The notes beneath the pieces are model-generated. The model was not told the origin of the DNA. It saw only the letters and a program-made list of their open reading frames with translations, and made no database searches. A stretch of 62,337 bases of DNA from the NCBI GenBank assembly GCA_004195635.1, contig PSPT01000007.1, positions 1 to 62,337 on the forward strand, given 5' to 3'. Made by a program: the position numbers and the translations under genes. Below are positions 8,829-18,704 of this stretch, in pieces (position 1 is the stretch's first letter; each line of letters begins with the position of its first letter). The stretch comes from Methanobacteriota archaeon (lineage in GTDB: Archaea; Thermoplasmatota; Poseidoniia; Poseidoniales; Poseidoniaceae).

Positions 8829-9365
8829 TCACCCGACTAATTTTCCTGCTGAAATAATCTTTTCACGTAGCACGACGGCTGACATAGCAACCAAATTTGG
8901 ATGCCGCGCCCCAAGAGCAACGGCCTTTCCATTGGGCCAAAGAAGTAGTTCAAGTTCATGCCGTTCATCGTTAATGCGAATACAACCAAGTTGTTCATCA
9001 GATTCAACTTCCATCGGCGCAAGTGCACTTTCAAGTCCGGTAAAATCAATATTTTTTGAATAATCAAATGAGGCCATGATTGGACCCAATTCTGTGCTTA
9101 GTCCTGAGTCATCACGATTTAATTGCAATAATACTTCCTTGGCGGCAGATCTTGCTAATTCAATTCTTTTTGTACCATGAACAACGATTCGCCCGTCAAC
9201 ATCAATCAATATCGTTGCCTTAGGAGCTTTCAATTGCACCAAAACAAAAGTTCCTGACTTTCTACCTTTTAGTTTACTCACAACATCGTCTTGCGAGACT
9301 GGAGTTTGATGGGTAAAGCGAAATAACTGATTTTCAACACGAACGTCTGGGGCATTTGAACTCAT
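8829..9365 (-). CDS. TBP-fold protein (degenerate TATA-binding protein paralog)
   Basis: 178 residues that align along their length with the two direct repeats of archaeal TBP. Repeat 1 runs from PDVRVEN through APKATILIDVDGRIVVHGTK. Repeat 2 includes EQLGCIRIND and LLLWPNGKAVALGAR. The paired phenylalanines that bend DNA in canonical TBP (in FPGL and LIFSSGK) are mostly absent: LIF becomes LID in repeat 1 and LLW in repeat 2, and FPGL is replaced in both. DNA bending is therefore doubtful; a regulatory or protein-binding role is inferred. Its start overlaps the upstream stop by 4 nt, placing it in an operon with the giant surface protein. The fold call is confident, function is not. Confidence 0.75.
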   Translation of the reverse strand: MSSNAPDVRVENQLFRFTHQTPVSQDDVVSKLKGRKSGTFVLVQLKAPKATILIDVDGRIVVHGTKRIELARSAAKEVLLQLNRDDSGLSTELGPIMASFDYSKNIDFTGLESALAPMEVESDEQLGCIRINDERHELELLLWPNGKAVALGARHPNLVAMSAVVLREKIISAGKLVG

Positions 9366-10213
9366 TCTTCTTCCTCCGTTAATTGGCTCTCGGCAGCCAC
9401 ACTTGAAGGGTTCTCCGGTAAAGTGAGTGAATCTTGGATTTTCTCAACTTTTTCACAATTATCAAGCGATTTGACAATTTCACTCCTTCGTGCAACATGG
9501 TGTGGAACAAGCATTGTAACATCAGATGTACCATTTTTTTCACGTAAATCGGCCAGTGCGCCTCTCAATCTGCTTGCCAAGCGAGAATCCCGGCGTTGGT
9601 TCAATTCCTCTCCATTCCTCAACTCTTGTTCATACCACCATGCACCAGAGAGTGCACCGGCTATGAATAATTCAGCACCCATGCCAGGTGCAGGTTTACT
9701 AATTGAGGCTAATTTCAAGTGTAATTTACGGTATCTTCCCCTTTTAAACAATACCTTCAATAGACGCCAAGGATGAGTGATTCTAGTCGCTTGGTCCTCC
9801 AACCAAACCACCCATTCATCATCTTCAGCAGTTGGTTCAATCCAATAAATAGGGCGCTCATTTTTCTCCGCAAGGCGATGTATTCTTCTTGGCTCGGGGT
9901 CAGGAAAATTTGGCCCTTTAATGTCCTCAAGAAGGTCAAGTGAGTCAAGATATCTCCCTGTCAATCCTCCCGACATAAGAGCACTAGCGAGGTTAATTCC
10001 CGGACTATCTTTTTCAGCAATTTCTTCCTCCAACCATATCTCAAGTTCTTCATTAGTTGCCAAGAATGCCGTGCCATCCCAATTTACTCTAGGCCGTAAA
10101 TGCAAAGGATAAACAACACAAGGAAGTACTCCATGCAAGTAAATTGAGCCGCCATCTGGGTCATCCCAGCGATAATCAGACCACTCAAGAGGGTCCACAT
10201 CAATCACCTTCAA
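9362..10213 (-). CDS. Conserved hypothetical protein, operon partner of the TBP-like gene
   Basis: 283 residues, not recognised. It appears soluble, with no signal peptide or clear membrane helix. The N-terminal half is rich in Trp, Asp and Pro; the middle has a basic stretch (LFKRGRYRKLHLK) and then a small-residue helix (GAELFIAGALSGAWW). The last third is helical and charged, with HHVARRSEIVKSL, and ends in a Glu-rich tail (LTEEEE). The RDSRLASRL segment faintly recalls TraB-family C-termini, but not enough to name it. Start and stop overlap both neighbours by 4 nt, so it is probably translated together with the giant surface protein and the TBP paralog. Confidence 0.6.
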   Translation of the reverse strand: MKVIDVDPLEWSDYRWDDPDGGSIYLHGVLPCVVYPLHLRPRVNWDGTAFLATNEELEIWLEEEIAEKDSPGINLASALMSGGLTGRYLDSLDLLEDIKGPNFPDPEPRRIHRLAEKNERPIYWIEPTAEDDEWVVWLEDQATRITHPWRLLKVLFKRGRYRKLHLKLASISKPAPGMGAELFIAGALSGAWWYEQELRNGEELNQRRDSRLASRLRGALADLREKNGTSDVTMLVPHHVARRSEIVKSLDNCEKVEKIQDSLTLPENPSSVAAESQLTEEEE

Positions 10214-13200
10214 CTTTCATTAACCCAGTCGCGAAGTGCATCAACAGACCAGCCTTGGTCGAAATAACCTTGGATTTGTTCTTCAGTCCATTGCGGGAAT
10301 TCTTGTAATGCTTGCTGCATTTCAGGAGAGGCTCCTGCGCCGGCTTGAGGAGCAGATTGAAGTGCAGGGAAATCCTTTACCTCCTCTTCGTCGAGGTATT
10401 CATCATAGAAATCTTCGCCACCTTCGCCGCGGTTTCTCAGTACAAGCACAACCACTACTACACCCAATACTACGACAAGTATCCCTACAATAGCAAGGAT
10501 TAGCATTAATGTTCCTTCACTCTCATCGGCAACAGATTCTGCAACACTAAATTGCTTTCCAGCATTTAATCCATGCCACAATATCTCACCTGTTTCATTA
10601 TCTTCAATCTCATAATGTACAGAAGTTGTCGCAGTAGTAAATGCTTCAAGTGAGATAGACTCAATATACTTACCACCTACTTCTATTATTGGTGTTGTGA
10701 CGGTCATTTCCTTTTGCCGTGTACCACCGACATTTGAATATATGTCAAGAGTGATGTTTCCGGCAGTATTTCCAGTATTTGTCAATGTAATATCTAATTC
10801 CATTTCCTGACCAACTGCTGGAGGGTTTGGATACATTCGCACATCGTTTTGGCCAATTGACCACTCTGCTTGCTCGTATACCACCTCATATTGGCTTGTC
10901 TGGGCTGCTTCAAGTCCGAGAATTGGTGTCCCAAATGAACCGCCTCCACTTACTCCAAGTCCTGCTGAATCTTGTCCTGATATCCAAAATTGGACCTTTA
11001 CTCCATCCAGTTGAGTTCTACCGGGGAGTTCATCGACAGGCCATAGGTCAACACAGTTTGCCCTTGCAATAATCAAATCACCAGTACCAGTCAATTCAAG
11101 ATCTGATGAAAGGTTGTCTGCTCCAAATTCCATAACATAATATGACCATGTATTTCCTGCTTGGAAGAAATTCCAATTTACTTTTATTGCACCTGCATCA
11201 AGTTGTTCACGCTCAGTTACCATAACAGTAATATCCACACAATGAATCGTTGAAGAAGGAAGGACTCCAATATCTAAAGTATCTCCACTTGCATCTTTGA
11301 CTGACCAAGTATTTGGGGAAACTGAAGGAGGATTCCCATCAACCTTGATACTGAAAGATTTATGCTCGGTCAAGGTCGCATCTGTCGCACCCGCAGGTAG
11401 ATCAATCAGTTGGAAGGTGTAGATGTATTCGTTAGTAACTGAAGGCATAGTCAAAATAATATTGAATTGCCCCCCAGTAAAATTGTGAACTGTGGTTTCG
11501 CCCTGTTGTTGCCCATATCCTTTAATTGGATCAGCAGTGGCAGTTTGGCGAGATATTTCGAGGTATAATTCTGTTTCAGGATTTACAACGAGGTCAGGCC
11601 ATCCATCAACAAATGCATATTGGCCAGCAAAAGTAACTTCATCTCCCAAGAAAACGAATCCTTGAGATGTAGATAATTGGAAATCGAAGATATCTTCAGT
11701 CACTGGATTTACATTATCAGTAAGGGAAAGAGAAGTGGGGAAATCAAGTAGTATTCCATCACTATATATCCACCGTTGCTTATTCCTTCCACCGGTTTCA
11801 GTTAGTACTGTAGAAGGATTACTTGGGTCAAGATCTTTCACTCTAACCTGTGGGGTCATCACACCACTTGCAGTAGGTACATTCCAATCAATTTGTAACG
11901 GTATACTTAACTTATAATCAGATTCAAAAGGATCCACGAGACGCCCGCCATCCATTCTAAGCATCTGAACTCCTTCGCTTTCATTTGATTCTTCAAGCAC
12001 ATGAATCCAATCGCTATCAACAATCAATGTATCATTTCGCGGGAAGTAAGTAATTACCATGTCATCAGCGACACCTGGATTCAAATCAATTTCAAAGTAT
12101 TGAATATCTCTCCATCCATTTGCATCACGACCTTCAACCTCTAGGTTGTATGTATTTCCAGCGTACATTGTACGTTGTTGGTCTGTGAAACGAAGCCCTT
12201 CATTGTCGTAAATATACAAGTTTTGTAACTCAGGTCCCTGAGAAGACATGCCGACATAAGTGATTAAATCATAATCAAATCCAGAAACTCCACCATCAAT
12301 AGGATTGCCGGCAAGGTCGGTTCCACTTACAAAAATACTGACTTTACCAGTAGGGTCACGGCCTAAGTTTGCATAATCATTTATTTCCGCCTCATAGAAT
12401 TCAGTTGCAGTTGCAGTATCACATGGGCTTGGATGCTCTTCACAATACATAGTAATTTGCTGATATTCACTTTCTTGTGGAATACTATCCCCATTAGCGT
12501 CATGGTCATACTCTACCCAATAATTTAGTATCAACACTTCAGGAGGAATTGGCATATCTTGAGCCTCAACTCTGAATAATTGATTTTGATGCGGTTGAAT
12601 CCATGTGTCGTCAAGTAATACACGCCAAAATATTTGGTTCTCAAAGACAGAGATATTTACCAAGTTCGGAGCAAATGTGTCAATTGTTAAGTGGAAAGGA
12701 ATTGCACAATCAGCATCTGGATTGTATTCGGAACCCGGACACATCAATCCCCCTTTATCGTATCCAGTCATACGAAAACGGTAATCTGCACTACCTGATG
12801 CTTCGGAGCCAAGGTCAACTGACCAATTGAAGTCACCACCGATTGGCCCTGACATATTTGCGATTTCTACCCACTCATAAGTGATATTCGCGGGGATTGT
12901 ATTATTCATTTCCTCAATTTCAACTGCGAGGAAATATGCTGAAGGGTCAGGTGAAACATCTAAATCTTCAAGACGAACGCTACCTACAAGATTGATCATT
13001 TGATTGCTTCGGCCATCGGTAAATGATTGAGATTCGCCAGCACTATTTTGCACATCAAGCGAAAATATTCCTGCATCATTTTCAACTGCATTCCCTCCAA
13101 ATGGAGCAAGAGTTAGTCCTGCAGGAAGGCCTTCAACTCCATTTACGGCAACTAAGCCAGCAAATATTCGTACTTCAGGAGTATCTTCCCAATTAGTATT

Positions 13201-15939
13201 AACAACAAATCTCCAAGTAACCTCCTTTCCTCCTGTAATATCAACTGCGGATGAAGATTGGAGGGTAATTAAGTCAAGTGGGTCATTAGTTTCGGTAAAG
13301 CCACCAAAGTCTGAATATGACAACTGTACTGAACCAGAAGATGATTCAAGACGAAGTGTACAATCTTGAAGAGTACTTCCAGTTCCACCATCGACAACAT
13401 GAGTTGTAATGGCTTCGTAAATGGTGCCATCCGGATAAAGTCCTACTGGGTTGCCTTGAAGAGAAATTGTACTATCATATCCTGCAGAAGTTATTACATT
13501 CAAATTTGAAAGATTTAGGCCACCCCCGCTTCCAGCACGAACTTCAATTGGGACACCAACAGTTCCACCAGAACTAACTCCAAGGGCTACTCCTTGATTC
13601 AATTCCCGTACTAATCCATGACTTGCAGCAAGGGTTTGCTCTAAGTCATACAGGACATTAAGGTCAACCATTCTAACTGATGAACCAGTTGAGGCATTAT
13701 CATTGCTTACACCAAAATGAATTGAAATCCAATCATTTCCATAAACATCGGTATGGCTAACTGCGACCATTGGATTGTCAAGTAAACTTTGGATTGCTGC
13801 AGTAAAATCAACATAGTCTACCGATGCTTCAGGGAGCCAAATGGAGAAATTATCGAAACTACCAAGAGATACTTCTTGTCCTGAACTTGTCAATACTAAG
13901 TCAAAACCTTCACTGGCATTTGACAATGAAGATACCGAATTGCTATCCATAGCGAAACTACCTGTTATTACATCCGCATTTACTGGCATCATAAATGTCG
14001 CACCTTGCCCAGTACCGGCTGACCCAAGAGTCACTGTGCTTGTTGGAGTTGCGTAATTAATCTCGTTTGTTTTGCCACCCCAAAATTCTGACTGACGCCC
14101 GAAACGGCCAAATGCTGGCTCGTCAAAACCCCATTCTATGTCACCATCTCCAGCAATATCAATTTGGACTTGAGTTGGATTGAAGCCAAATTCAAGATCA
14201 AACCAAAGACCATCAGCTGCACAAGAACCACTGTATGAGAGAGTTGCTCTAAATGAAAAAGATGGCGTTAGTAAGTCCTCCCATTGATTATTAGTTAGGT
14301 TGAGTTGTTCTCCATTTGGCAATACTATTTGGATAGTAGGTATTTCTGAACAGGAATCAGTAACAATTGGTTTGATTGCCGTTATTGGATATTCTAGTCG
14401 TTGTATTAATGCGGGAGGGTTATAATCATTTGACAAAATCGTTGGAGAATATAATAATGGAATATCCATGCCTGGTGAATTCCACACCCCATCTTGTACA
14501 TCCATCGCAATGATAGAAGTTGTGTCATTAAAACCACTTCCGAGGCGCGAACCCATGCTAAATCCGTGTAATGTTGGAGTTGACAGACGATTAACACCTG
14601 AATCAAAATTAAAACGGAGATTAATAGCAGGGTAGTTACTCGCATTAATATCCCATAATTCAATTATTGAACCGGATAGGCTAGACATTTGGTTTCCAGC
14701 ATTATCTAAGACAATGTTTCCGGTGTTTGGCTCCATAATATCGATTGTCAAGAAATTTGTAGGGGTTGTTTCAGATTCAATAAGTAATATTCCATATCCA
14801 TCAGGGAATCCGGGATAAGGGTGCACACGAGGTGCAATATTCTTTACATCCATCCATCCACTTTGAGGCAATGGGCTTCCAAGGCGGAAGTCATCAATAA
14901 ACCATCCTGGCATACTGTCATTTACTGGGTTGCCAGTATGAGTATTTCTTTCAAGAACGAAACGGAATTTGACAAAGCGCCCAATATGTAATTGTAAATT
15001 GACTGCGAGAGTGGCCCATCCGGTTGGATTCAATGCAGAATCAACACTCGTACCACCAAGAGCATATTCATTTGTTGCAACGCCCTCACAACCAGATTGA
15101 ATCTTCCCATTTCCAGTTCCTTTTTGATATAGCCCCGACCCGAAACCAATTCCAGATGAATTAGACATATCAAATGGCATAACTACAGGAGGGCCCCAAT
15201 TCTGACCATTTGATGAATTTAATACTTCTAAATATGCGCAATCATAATACATATTATTCGTTGTTGGACCACTAGTAGTTGAATTATAAAACAAACTGTG
15301 ATATGAAGCAAAGCGTGCAATAAATCCTGTACTCTTCACTTCGATAGCGGGAGATTCCATGTCATAACTAAAAGTTTGTTGAGGTTGATCATCGGTATAG
15401 TTGTCATCAAAGGCATTGGTACCCCAACACTCTAAACCAGAGTTGCAGTTACTTGCAATAATATTCCCACCATTGAGAATACCGTGTTCCCAAGAGCCAC
15501 CTGGTAAGGGCACACCTGCTGAAAATCCACCAGTGGTTTGTTCAAAGTCAGTTGTAAAACCATTTGAAAGTAAACTTACAGATGCGTCATTGTACGTAAA
15601 ATCTCCAAGGTTTGAATAATTTGTCATTTGATTGTTGTAATTTGGGTCCCAAACATATTGAGTATTGGAGTCAATACGTGAGTGTTGGTCATGAACAACC
15701 ATGGAAGTGGAAACCTTCATTGTTGCACTTGTCACAGTTTCATCATCAGGCAACTCAATGATTCCATCAATATCATTGCTATAGGTAGTTGAATCTCTTA
15801 TCTCAATAATTACGCTATCGTTACCAGTTGAAAAAGTAGTTACAGTTGCCGCACCTGCAAGGGTACTGAACATCATCACGGCAACAAGGGCTATAGCTGG
15901 AAAAAAGCGGTTTTCATTTCTCATTTGGCTCACCATCAT
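10210..15939 (-). CDS. Giant membrane-anchored surface protein
   Basis: About 1909 residues. An N-terminal signal peptide (MRNENRFFPAIALVAVMMFS, cleavage near AGAA) is followed by about 1750 residues of extracellular beta-rich modules. These include a jelly-roll-like region (SPLPQSGWMDVKNIAPRVHP), repeated EVRI/VRIFAG-type Ig folds and many Asp/Asn-rich turns that may bind calcium. One C-terminal membrane helix (LILAIVGILVVVLGVVVVVL) leads to a cytoplasmic tail of about 80 residues, acidic then Gln/Ala-rich, ending with a compact module that begins WTEEQIQGYFDQGW. Such proteins are typical of Marine Group II surfaces. Adhesion, polymer capture or an S-layer role is inferred. The start could be 15975, 15939, 15936 or 15924; the signal peptide favours the later ones. 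Confidence 0.8.
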   Translation of the reverse strand: MMVSQMRNENRFFPAIALVAVMMFSTLAGAATVTTFSTGNDSVIIEIRDSTTYSNDIDGIIELPDDETVTSATMKVSTSMVVHDQHSRIDSNTQYVWDPNYNNQMTNYSNLGDFTYNDASVSLLSNGFTTDFEQTTGGFSAGVPLPGGSWEHGILNGGNIIASNCNSGLECWGTNAFDDNYTDDQPQQTFSYDMESPAIEVKSTGFIARFASYHSLFYNSTTSGPTTNNMYYDCAYLEVLNSSNGQNWGPPVVMPFDMSNSSGIGFGSGLYQKGTGNGKIQSGCEGVATNEYALGGTSVDSALNPTGWATLAVNLQLHIGRFVKFRFVLERNTHTGNPVNDSMPGWFIDDFRLGSPLPQSGWMDVKNIAPRVHPYPGFPDGYGILLIESETTPTNFLTIDIMEPNTGNIVLDNAGNQMSSLSGSIIELWDINASNYPAINLRFNFDSGVNRLSTPTLHGFSMGSRLGSGFNDTTSIIAMDVQDGVWNSPGMDIPLLYSPTILSNDYNPPALIQRLEYPITAIKPIVTDSCSEIPTIQIVLPNGEQLNLTNNQWEDLLTPSFSFRATLSYSGSCAADGLWFDLEFGFNPTQVQIDIAGDGDIEWGFDEPAFGRFGRQSEFWGGKTNEINYATPTSTVTLGSAGTGQGATFMMPVNADVITGSFAMDSNSVSSLSNASEGFDLVLTSSGQEVSLGSFDNFSIWLPEASVDYVDFTAAIQSLLDNPMVAVSHTDVYGNDWISIHFGVSNDNASTGSSVRMVDLNVLYDLEQTLAASHGLVRELNQGVALGVSSGGTVGVPIEVRAGSGGGLNLSNLNVITSAGYDSTISLQGNPVGLYPDGTIYEAITTHVVDGGTGSTLQDCTLRLESSSGSVQLSYSDFGGFTETNDPLDLITLQSSSAVDITGGKEVTWRFVVNTNWEDTPEVRIFAGLVAVNGVEGLPAGLTLAPFGGNAVENDAGIFSLDVQNSAGESQSFTDGRSNQMINLVGSVRLEDLDVSPDPSAYFLAVEIEEMNNTIPANITYEWVEIANMSGPIGGDFNWSVDLGSEASGSADYRFRMTGYDKGGLMCPGSEYNPDADCAIPFHLTIDTFAPNLVNISVFENQIFWRVLLDDTWIQPHQNQLFRVEAQDMPIPPEVLILNYWVEYDHDANGDSIPQESEYQQITMYCEEHPSPCDTATATEFYEAEINDYANLGRDPTGKVSIFVSGTDLAGNPIDGGVSGFDYDLITYVGMSSQGPELQNLYIYDNEGLRFTDQQRTMYAGNTYNLEVEGRDANGWRDIQYFEIDLNPGVADDMVITYFPRNDTLIVDSDWIHVLEESNESEGVQMLRMDGGRLVDPFESDYKLSIPLQIDWNVPTASGVMTPQVRVKDLDPSNPSTVLTETGGRNKQRWIYSDGILLDFPTSLSLTDNVNPVTEDIFDFQLSTSQGFVFLGDEVTFAGQYAFVDGWPDLVVNPETELYLEISRQTATADPIKGYGQQQGETTVHNFTGGQFNIILTMPSVTNEYIYTFQLIDLPAGATDATLTEHKSFSIKVDGNPPSVSPNTWSVKDASGDTLDIGVLPSSTIHCVDITVMVTEREQLDAGAIKVNWNFFQAGNTWSYYVMEFGADNLSSDLELTGTGDLIIARANCVDLWPVDELPGRTQLDGVKVQFWISGQDSAGLGVSGGGSFGTPILGLEAAQTSQYEVVYEQAEWSIGQNDVRMYPNPPAVGQEMELDITLTNTGNTAGNITLDIYSNVGGTRQKEMTVTTPIIEVGGKYIESISLEAFTTATTSVHYEIEDNETGEILWHGLNAGKQFSVAESVADESEGTLMLILAIVGILVVVLGVVVVVLVLRNRGEGGEDFYDEYLDEEEVKDFPALQSAPQAGAGASPEMQQALQEFPQWTEEQIQGYFDQGWSVDALRDWVNES

Positions 15940-16068
15940 AGGGTATCCTACGACATGCCCAAACCGCCCCTCCATTAAACCCCATCGGCTTGACGGCTAA
16001 AAAGCCCATTCCAAACAGCAATTTAATGCTATTACTACTAATAATTTATGATAATAATGTGCCGAGAT

Positions 16069-16890
16069 TTAGCCAACTTCTACTATTCTTAATTCATCCC
16101 AAATTGCATTTACTATTTCCTCTAATCCACCAATATCCTTCTCGTTTTCTTCCAGTCGTCTCAAGTCGGCAACTGTTGTCGGGTGATTCGGCCCAATAAT
16201 ATCACAATCTTCAGGTCCTGTACTTATTTCAAAGGTACCTAAAGCCTGCGCCATGTGAATAATATCTACTTTATCCAAAGCCAATAATGGACGTAATATT
16301 GGCCGCTCACTAGATCTTTCTACTGCACCGAGATTACCAAGAGTTTGTGAAGACACTTGCCCGATATTTTCTCCAGTAATAATGTGGGTCGCACCAACTT
16401 CTTCAGCCAACCGGTTTGCCATTACATTTAGTAATCGTTTCATGTGGACAAAATAATCTCTATGCATTTTTTTATCGGTAAATAGTGAAAGTGTGTCTCC
16501 AATAGGAATAACGAATAACTCCTCTACTAGATTACTATTTTTTTGAAATAATTTCTTGTTGTTGCTTAGTTGGCGCAAACAAGAAATAGTTTTTCTCTCA
16601 GCCTCGTCACCAGTTAAGGGCTCAAGTGAACCATGCAGTGGATAAATAATCCACCCTTGAGCAAGCATTCTTGCAACTGCCACCGGCGAATCAATTCCCC
16701 CTGAAACAAGGGCAACTGCAACTTTAGTGCCCGAGGCGCCTGGACTGCGAACCTCGTCGCCTTTGATTTGCTGAGTTGGCTCAAGCCCCTCATGCAGCAC
16801 ACCATTTACCTCTCGCATGATTTGAGGGTGAAGTGACTTAGACAAGAAACCCTCGGCTATTGAGGAGCAATCAATTTCAAAGAGGACCAC
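16069..16890 (-). CDS. thiI: ThiI-like tRNA 4-thiouridine sulfurtransferase, PP-loop domain only
   Basis: 273 residues. The PP-loop SGGIDSP at 63-69 and later ThiI signatures (ITGENIGQVSSQTL, RPLLALDKVDII, ALGTFEISTGPEDCDI) identify the AANH domain that adenylates uridine 8 of tRNA for sulfur transfer. Full-length ThiI has an N-terminal NFLD/THUMP region, which is missing here: only about 60 residues precede the PP-loop. The cysteine-containing segment usual before the KR pair reads YFVHMKRLL. No rhodanese domain, as in most archaea. The start is a GTG at 16890; the gene is divergent from the thioesterase gene 15 bp away. A THUMP protein elsewhere may complement it. Confidence 0.8.
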   Translation of the reverse strand: MVLFEIDCSSIAEGFLSKSLHPQIMREVNGVLHEGLEPTQQIKGDEVRSPGASGTKVAVALVSGGIDSPVAVARMLAQGWIIYPLHGSLEPLTGDEAERKTISCLRQLSNNKKLFQKNSNLVEELFVIPIGDTLSLFTDKKMHRDYFVHMKRLLNVMANRLAEEVGATHIITGENIGQVSSQTLGNLGAVERSSERPILRPLLALDKVDIIHMAQALGTFEISTGPEDCDIIGPNHPTTVADLRRLEENEKDIGGLEEIVNAIWDELRIVEVG

Positions 16891-16905
16891 CTCATCGGAT
16901 AATTG

Positions 16906-17382
16906 ATGGCGATGGACTACTTTAGCAGAGAACCAGTGACTTTAGCAGAAGAAGTCTTTCCTGGAGACACAAATGCATACGGCACTTTGTTTGGTGGTCG
17001 CTTGATGGGCCTTATGGATAAAGCCGCGGGATTCTCTGCATCAAAATACGCACATAGAGAGTTTGTGACAGCAAGCGTTGATACTCTCGAATTCATTAAT
17101 CCTGCACGCCAAGGAGATATTATTGAAGTTGTAGGCCGGGTGGTTTTTACATCAACTCATACTGCTGCTTGCAAAGTAAATGCCTACGCCCTTTCAAAGT
17201 CTGATTGGGAACGAAAAGACATTTGTTCAGGTTATTTTTTCATGGTTGCAATAGATGCCAACGGTAGACCGGTTCCAATCCCTCAATTCGAGCCATCAAC
17301 GACTGAGGAAAAAAAGGAATGGGAACTAGTTGCGACTATCCGTCAACATTTACTTGAACATAGGCATTCAAAAAATGACTAA
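16906..17382 (+). CDS. Hotdog-fold acyl-CoA thioesterase
   Basis: About 158 residues of the acyl-CoA hydrolase (YciA/BFIT-like) hotdog family, which cleaves acyl-CoA to free acid and CoA. Seen are the N-terminal DTNAYGTLFGGRLMGLMDKAAG helix region, with the catalytic Asn/Asp neighbourhood, and then VTASVDTLEFINPARQGD and VNAYALSK strands. Length is normal for a single hotdog domain. The ATG at 16906 is used; a TTG precedes it and another ATG lies at 16912. It is divergently transcribed from thiI with almost no leader, so transcripts may be leaderless. It fits the acyl-CoA theme of the window. Confidence 0.85.
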   Translation: MAMDYFSREPVTLAEEVFPGDTNAYGTLFGGRLMGLMDKAAGFSASKYAHREFVTASVDTLEFINPARQGDIIEVVGRVVFTSTHTAACKVNAYALSKSDWERKDICSGYFFMVAIDANGRPVPIPQFEPSTTEEKKEWELVATIRQHLLEHRHSKND

Positions 17383-17423
17383 CTCCCAAAGCCTTGAGGT
17401 ATGAAGGACTCGCCGGCGGTTTG

Positions 17424-18452
17424 ATGACCGTCCTTAATGTGGCCATGATTGGCACAGATGAACTAGCAAGAGAGATTGCTAAACCAAGTGACCAAAGGGA
17501 TGTGCACACATATGTATTCAAGGAACAAAGTGCATCTGGAGATGTAAGAATTATTTCAATTATTAGACCTGCAAAATTCCCAGAGAGACTACCCCCTCTA
17601 CTTGCAGCATTGAATGTTGGACGTGCAGGGATTCTCGAAGTAAACAAAATAGACGGAGTATTTGGTGAAGCAGTAGTTGCATTTGCCAGCGCAGGTATTG
17701 ACAGAGGAATTGTTGTAGTGAACCCCCCTTCCGGTGAATGGGTGGATGAAGCGCAAGTGAAAATGATGGTAAAACAAGCGGGTTTAGAAAAGTGGATTTT
17801 TGTAGATAATGATGGAATAGGGTTACGCAATAAATTATATGAAATAATGGATGAGATTGCTGACAGGCTTCAATCTGATGCAGAATCAGCTCTTGTGGTG
17901 CCAGTTGACCAACACTTCAATGTAAAGGGAATTGGATTAGTTGCAATCGGCTATGTGCAATCTGGTATTTTGAATGTTCATGATGAGTTATTCTTACTTC
18001 CTGCCGGTGGAAAGGGAGACGCAAAATCACTCCAAGTTATGGATGATGATGTGAAAATTGCAACTGCTGGTGATCGTGTAGGGATTGCACTCCGCAATGC
18101 AAAGGAAGAGCATCTTAGCAAAGGTTCATTGATTGTCCACCCACCAATAAATGATAAAAAAACCAACACAGTTGTTCCTTTGGCACTGATTACTCAGAAA
18201 AGAAGTTCCTTTGTGTTAAGTCCTTCTCCATTTCAAAAAAGACAATTAATCGTAGGTGATATTTGCCATATTGCAATAGATTTGCAATTTGCAGTGGGGC
18301 GAATAGAAGCAATTGTGCATAACCTAATATCTGTTGAATGGGATTCACCCATCCATGTCCGAAGAGACAATTCTGCTAATGCACTCTTGTGCCAACTTGA
18401 TACTAAACCACGCATCATGGGCGCCGTGCATGAAATTGAATCACTTGAATGA
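17424..18452 (+). CDS. EF-Tu/SelB-like protein with degenerate GTPase domain
   Basis: About 342 residues. The C-terminal two thirds look like EF-Tu domains 2 and 3: a beta barrel beginning VPVDQHFNVKGIGLV, with GYVQSGILNVHDELFLLP and GDRVGIALRN, then a second barrel. The N-terminal part has the G-domain pattern (VAMIGTDELAREIA; ILEVNKIDG in place of NKxD), but the P-loop lysine and DxxG are not visible, so GTP hydrolysis is unlikely. Archaea carry such EF1A-like paralogs of unclear role. The ATG at 17424 (MTVLNVAMIG) is chosen because it opens the first beta strand; the frame is open 30 nt earlier. Confidence 0.7.
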   Translation: MTVLNVAMIGTDELAREIAKPSDQRDVHTYVFKEQSASGDVRIISIIRPAKFPERLPPLLAALNVGRAGILEVNKIDGVFGEAVVAFASAGIDRGIVVVNPPSGEWVDEAQVKMMVKQAGLEKWIFVDNDGIGLRNKLYEIMDEIADRLQSDAESALVVPVDQHFNVKGIGLVAIGYVQSGILNVHDELFLLPAGGKGDAKSLQVMDDDVKIATAGDRVGIALRNAKEEHLSKGSLIVHPPINDKKTNTVVPLALITQKRSSFVLSPSPFQKRQLIVGDICHIAIDLQFAVGRIEAIVHNLISVEWDSPIHVRRDNSANALLCQLDTKPRIMGAVHEIESLE

Positions 18453-18704
18453 ATATTACCAATCTACACCTTTGAGCATCCTGTAGTATTAGTTAGGCAA
18501 TAATATCATTCTCCTCTCCTGATTATTGGTTTAGTTTTGGTTTGTTTTGGATTATTATTTAGAGCAATAACGAGTGAAATGGATGCAACTATTTTTGTAA
18601 AAAATGCCTGTTTCGGCTATTCTTCAAGGGTCGCCATTTTGCCGCATTAAACCACTGATTAAGGGCAGAGTTCATATTGGGTAAGATTTCCTCCTACTTT
18701 TGGG

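Noticed and set aside
9362-10213. TraB-family assignment
   Set aside because: Only a vague C-terminal resemblance; the core TraB motifs were not found.
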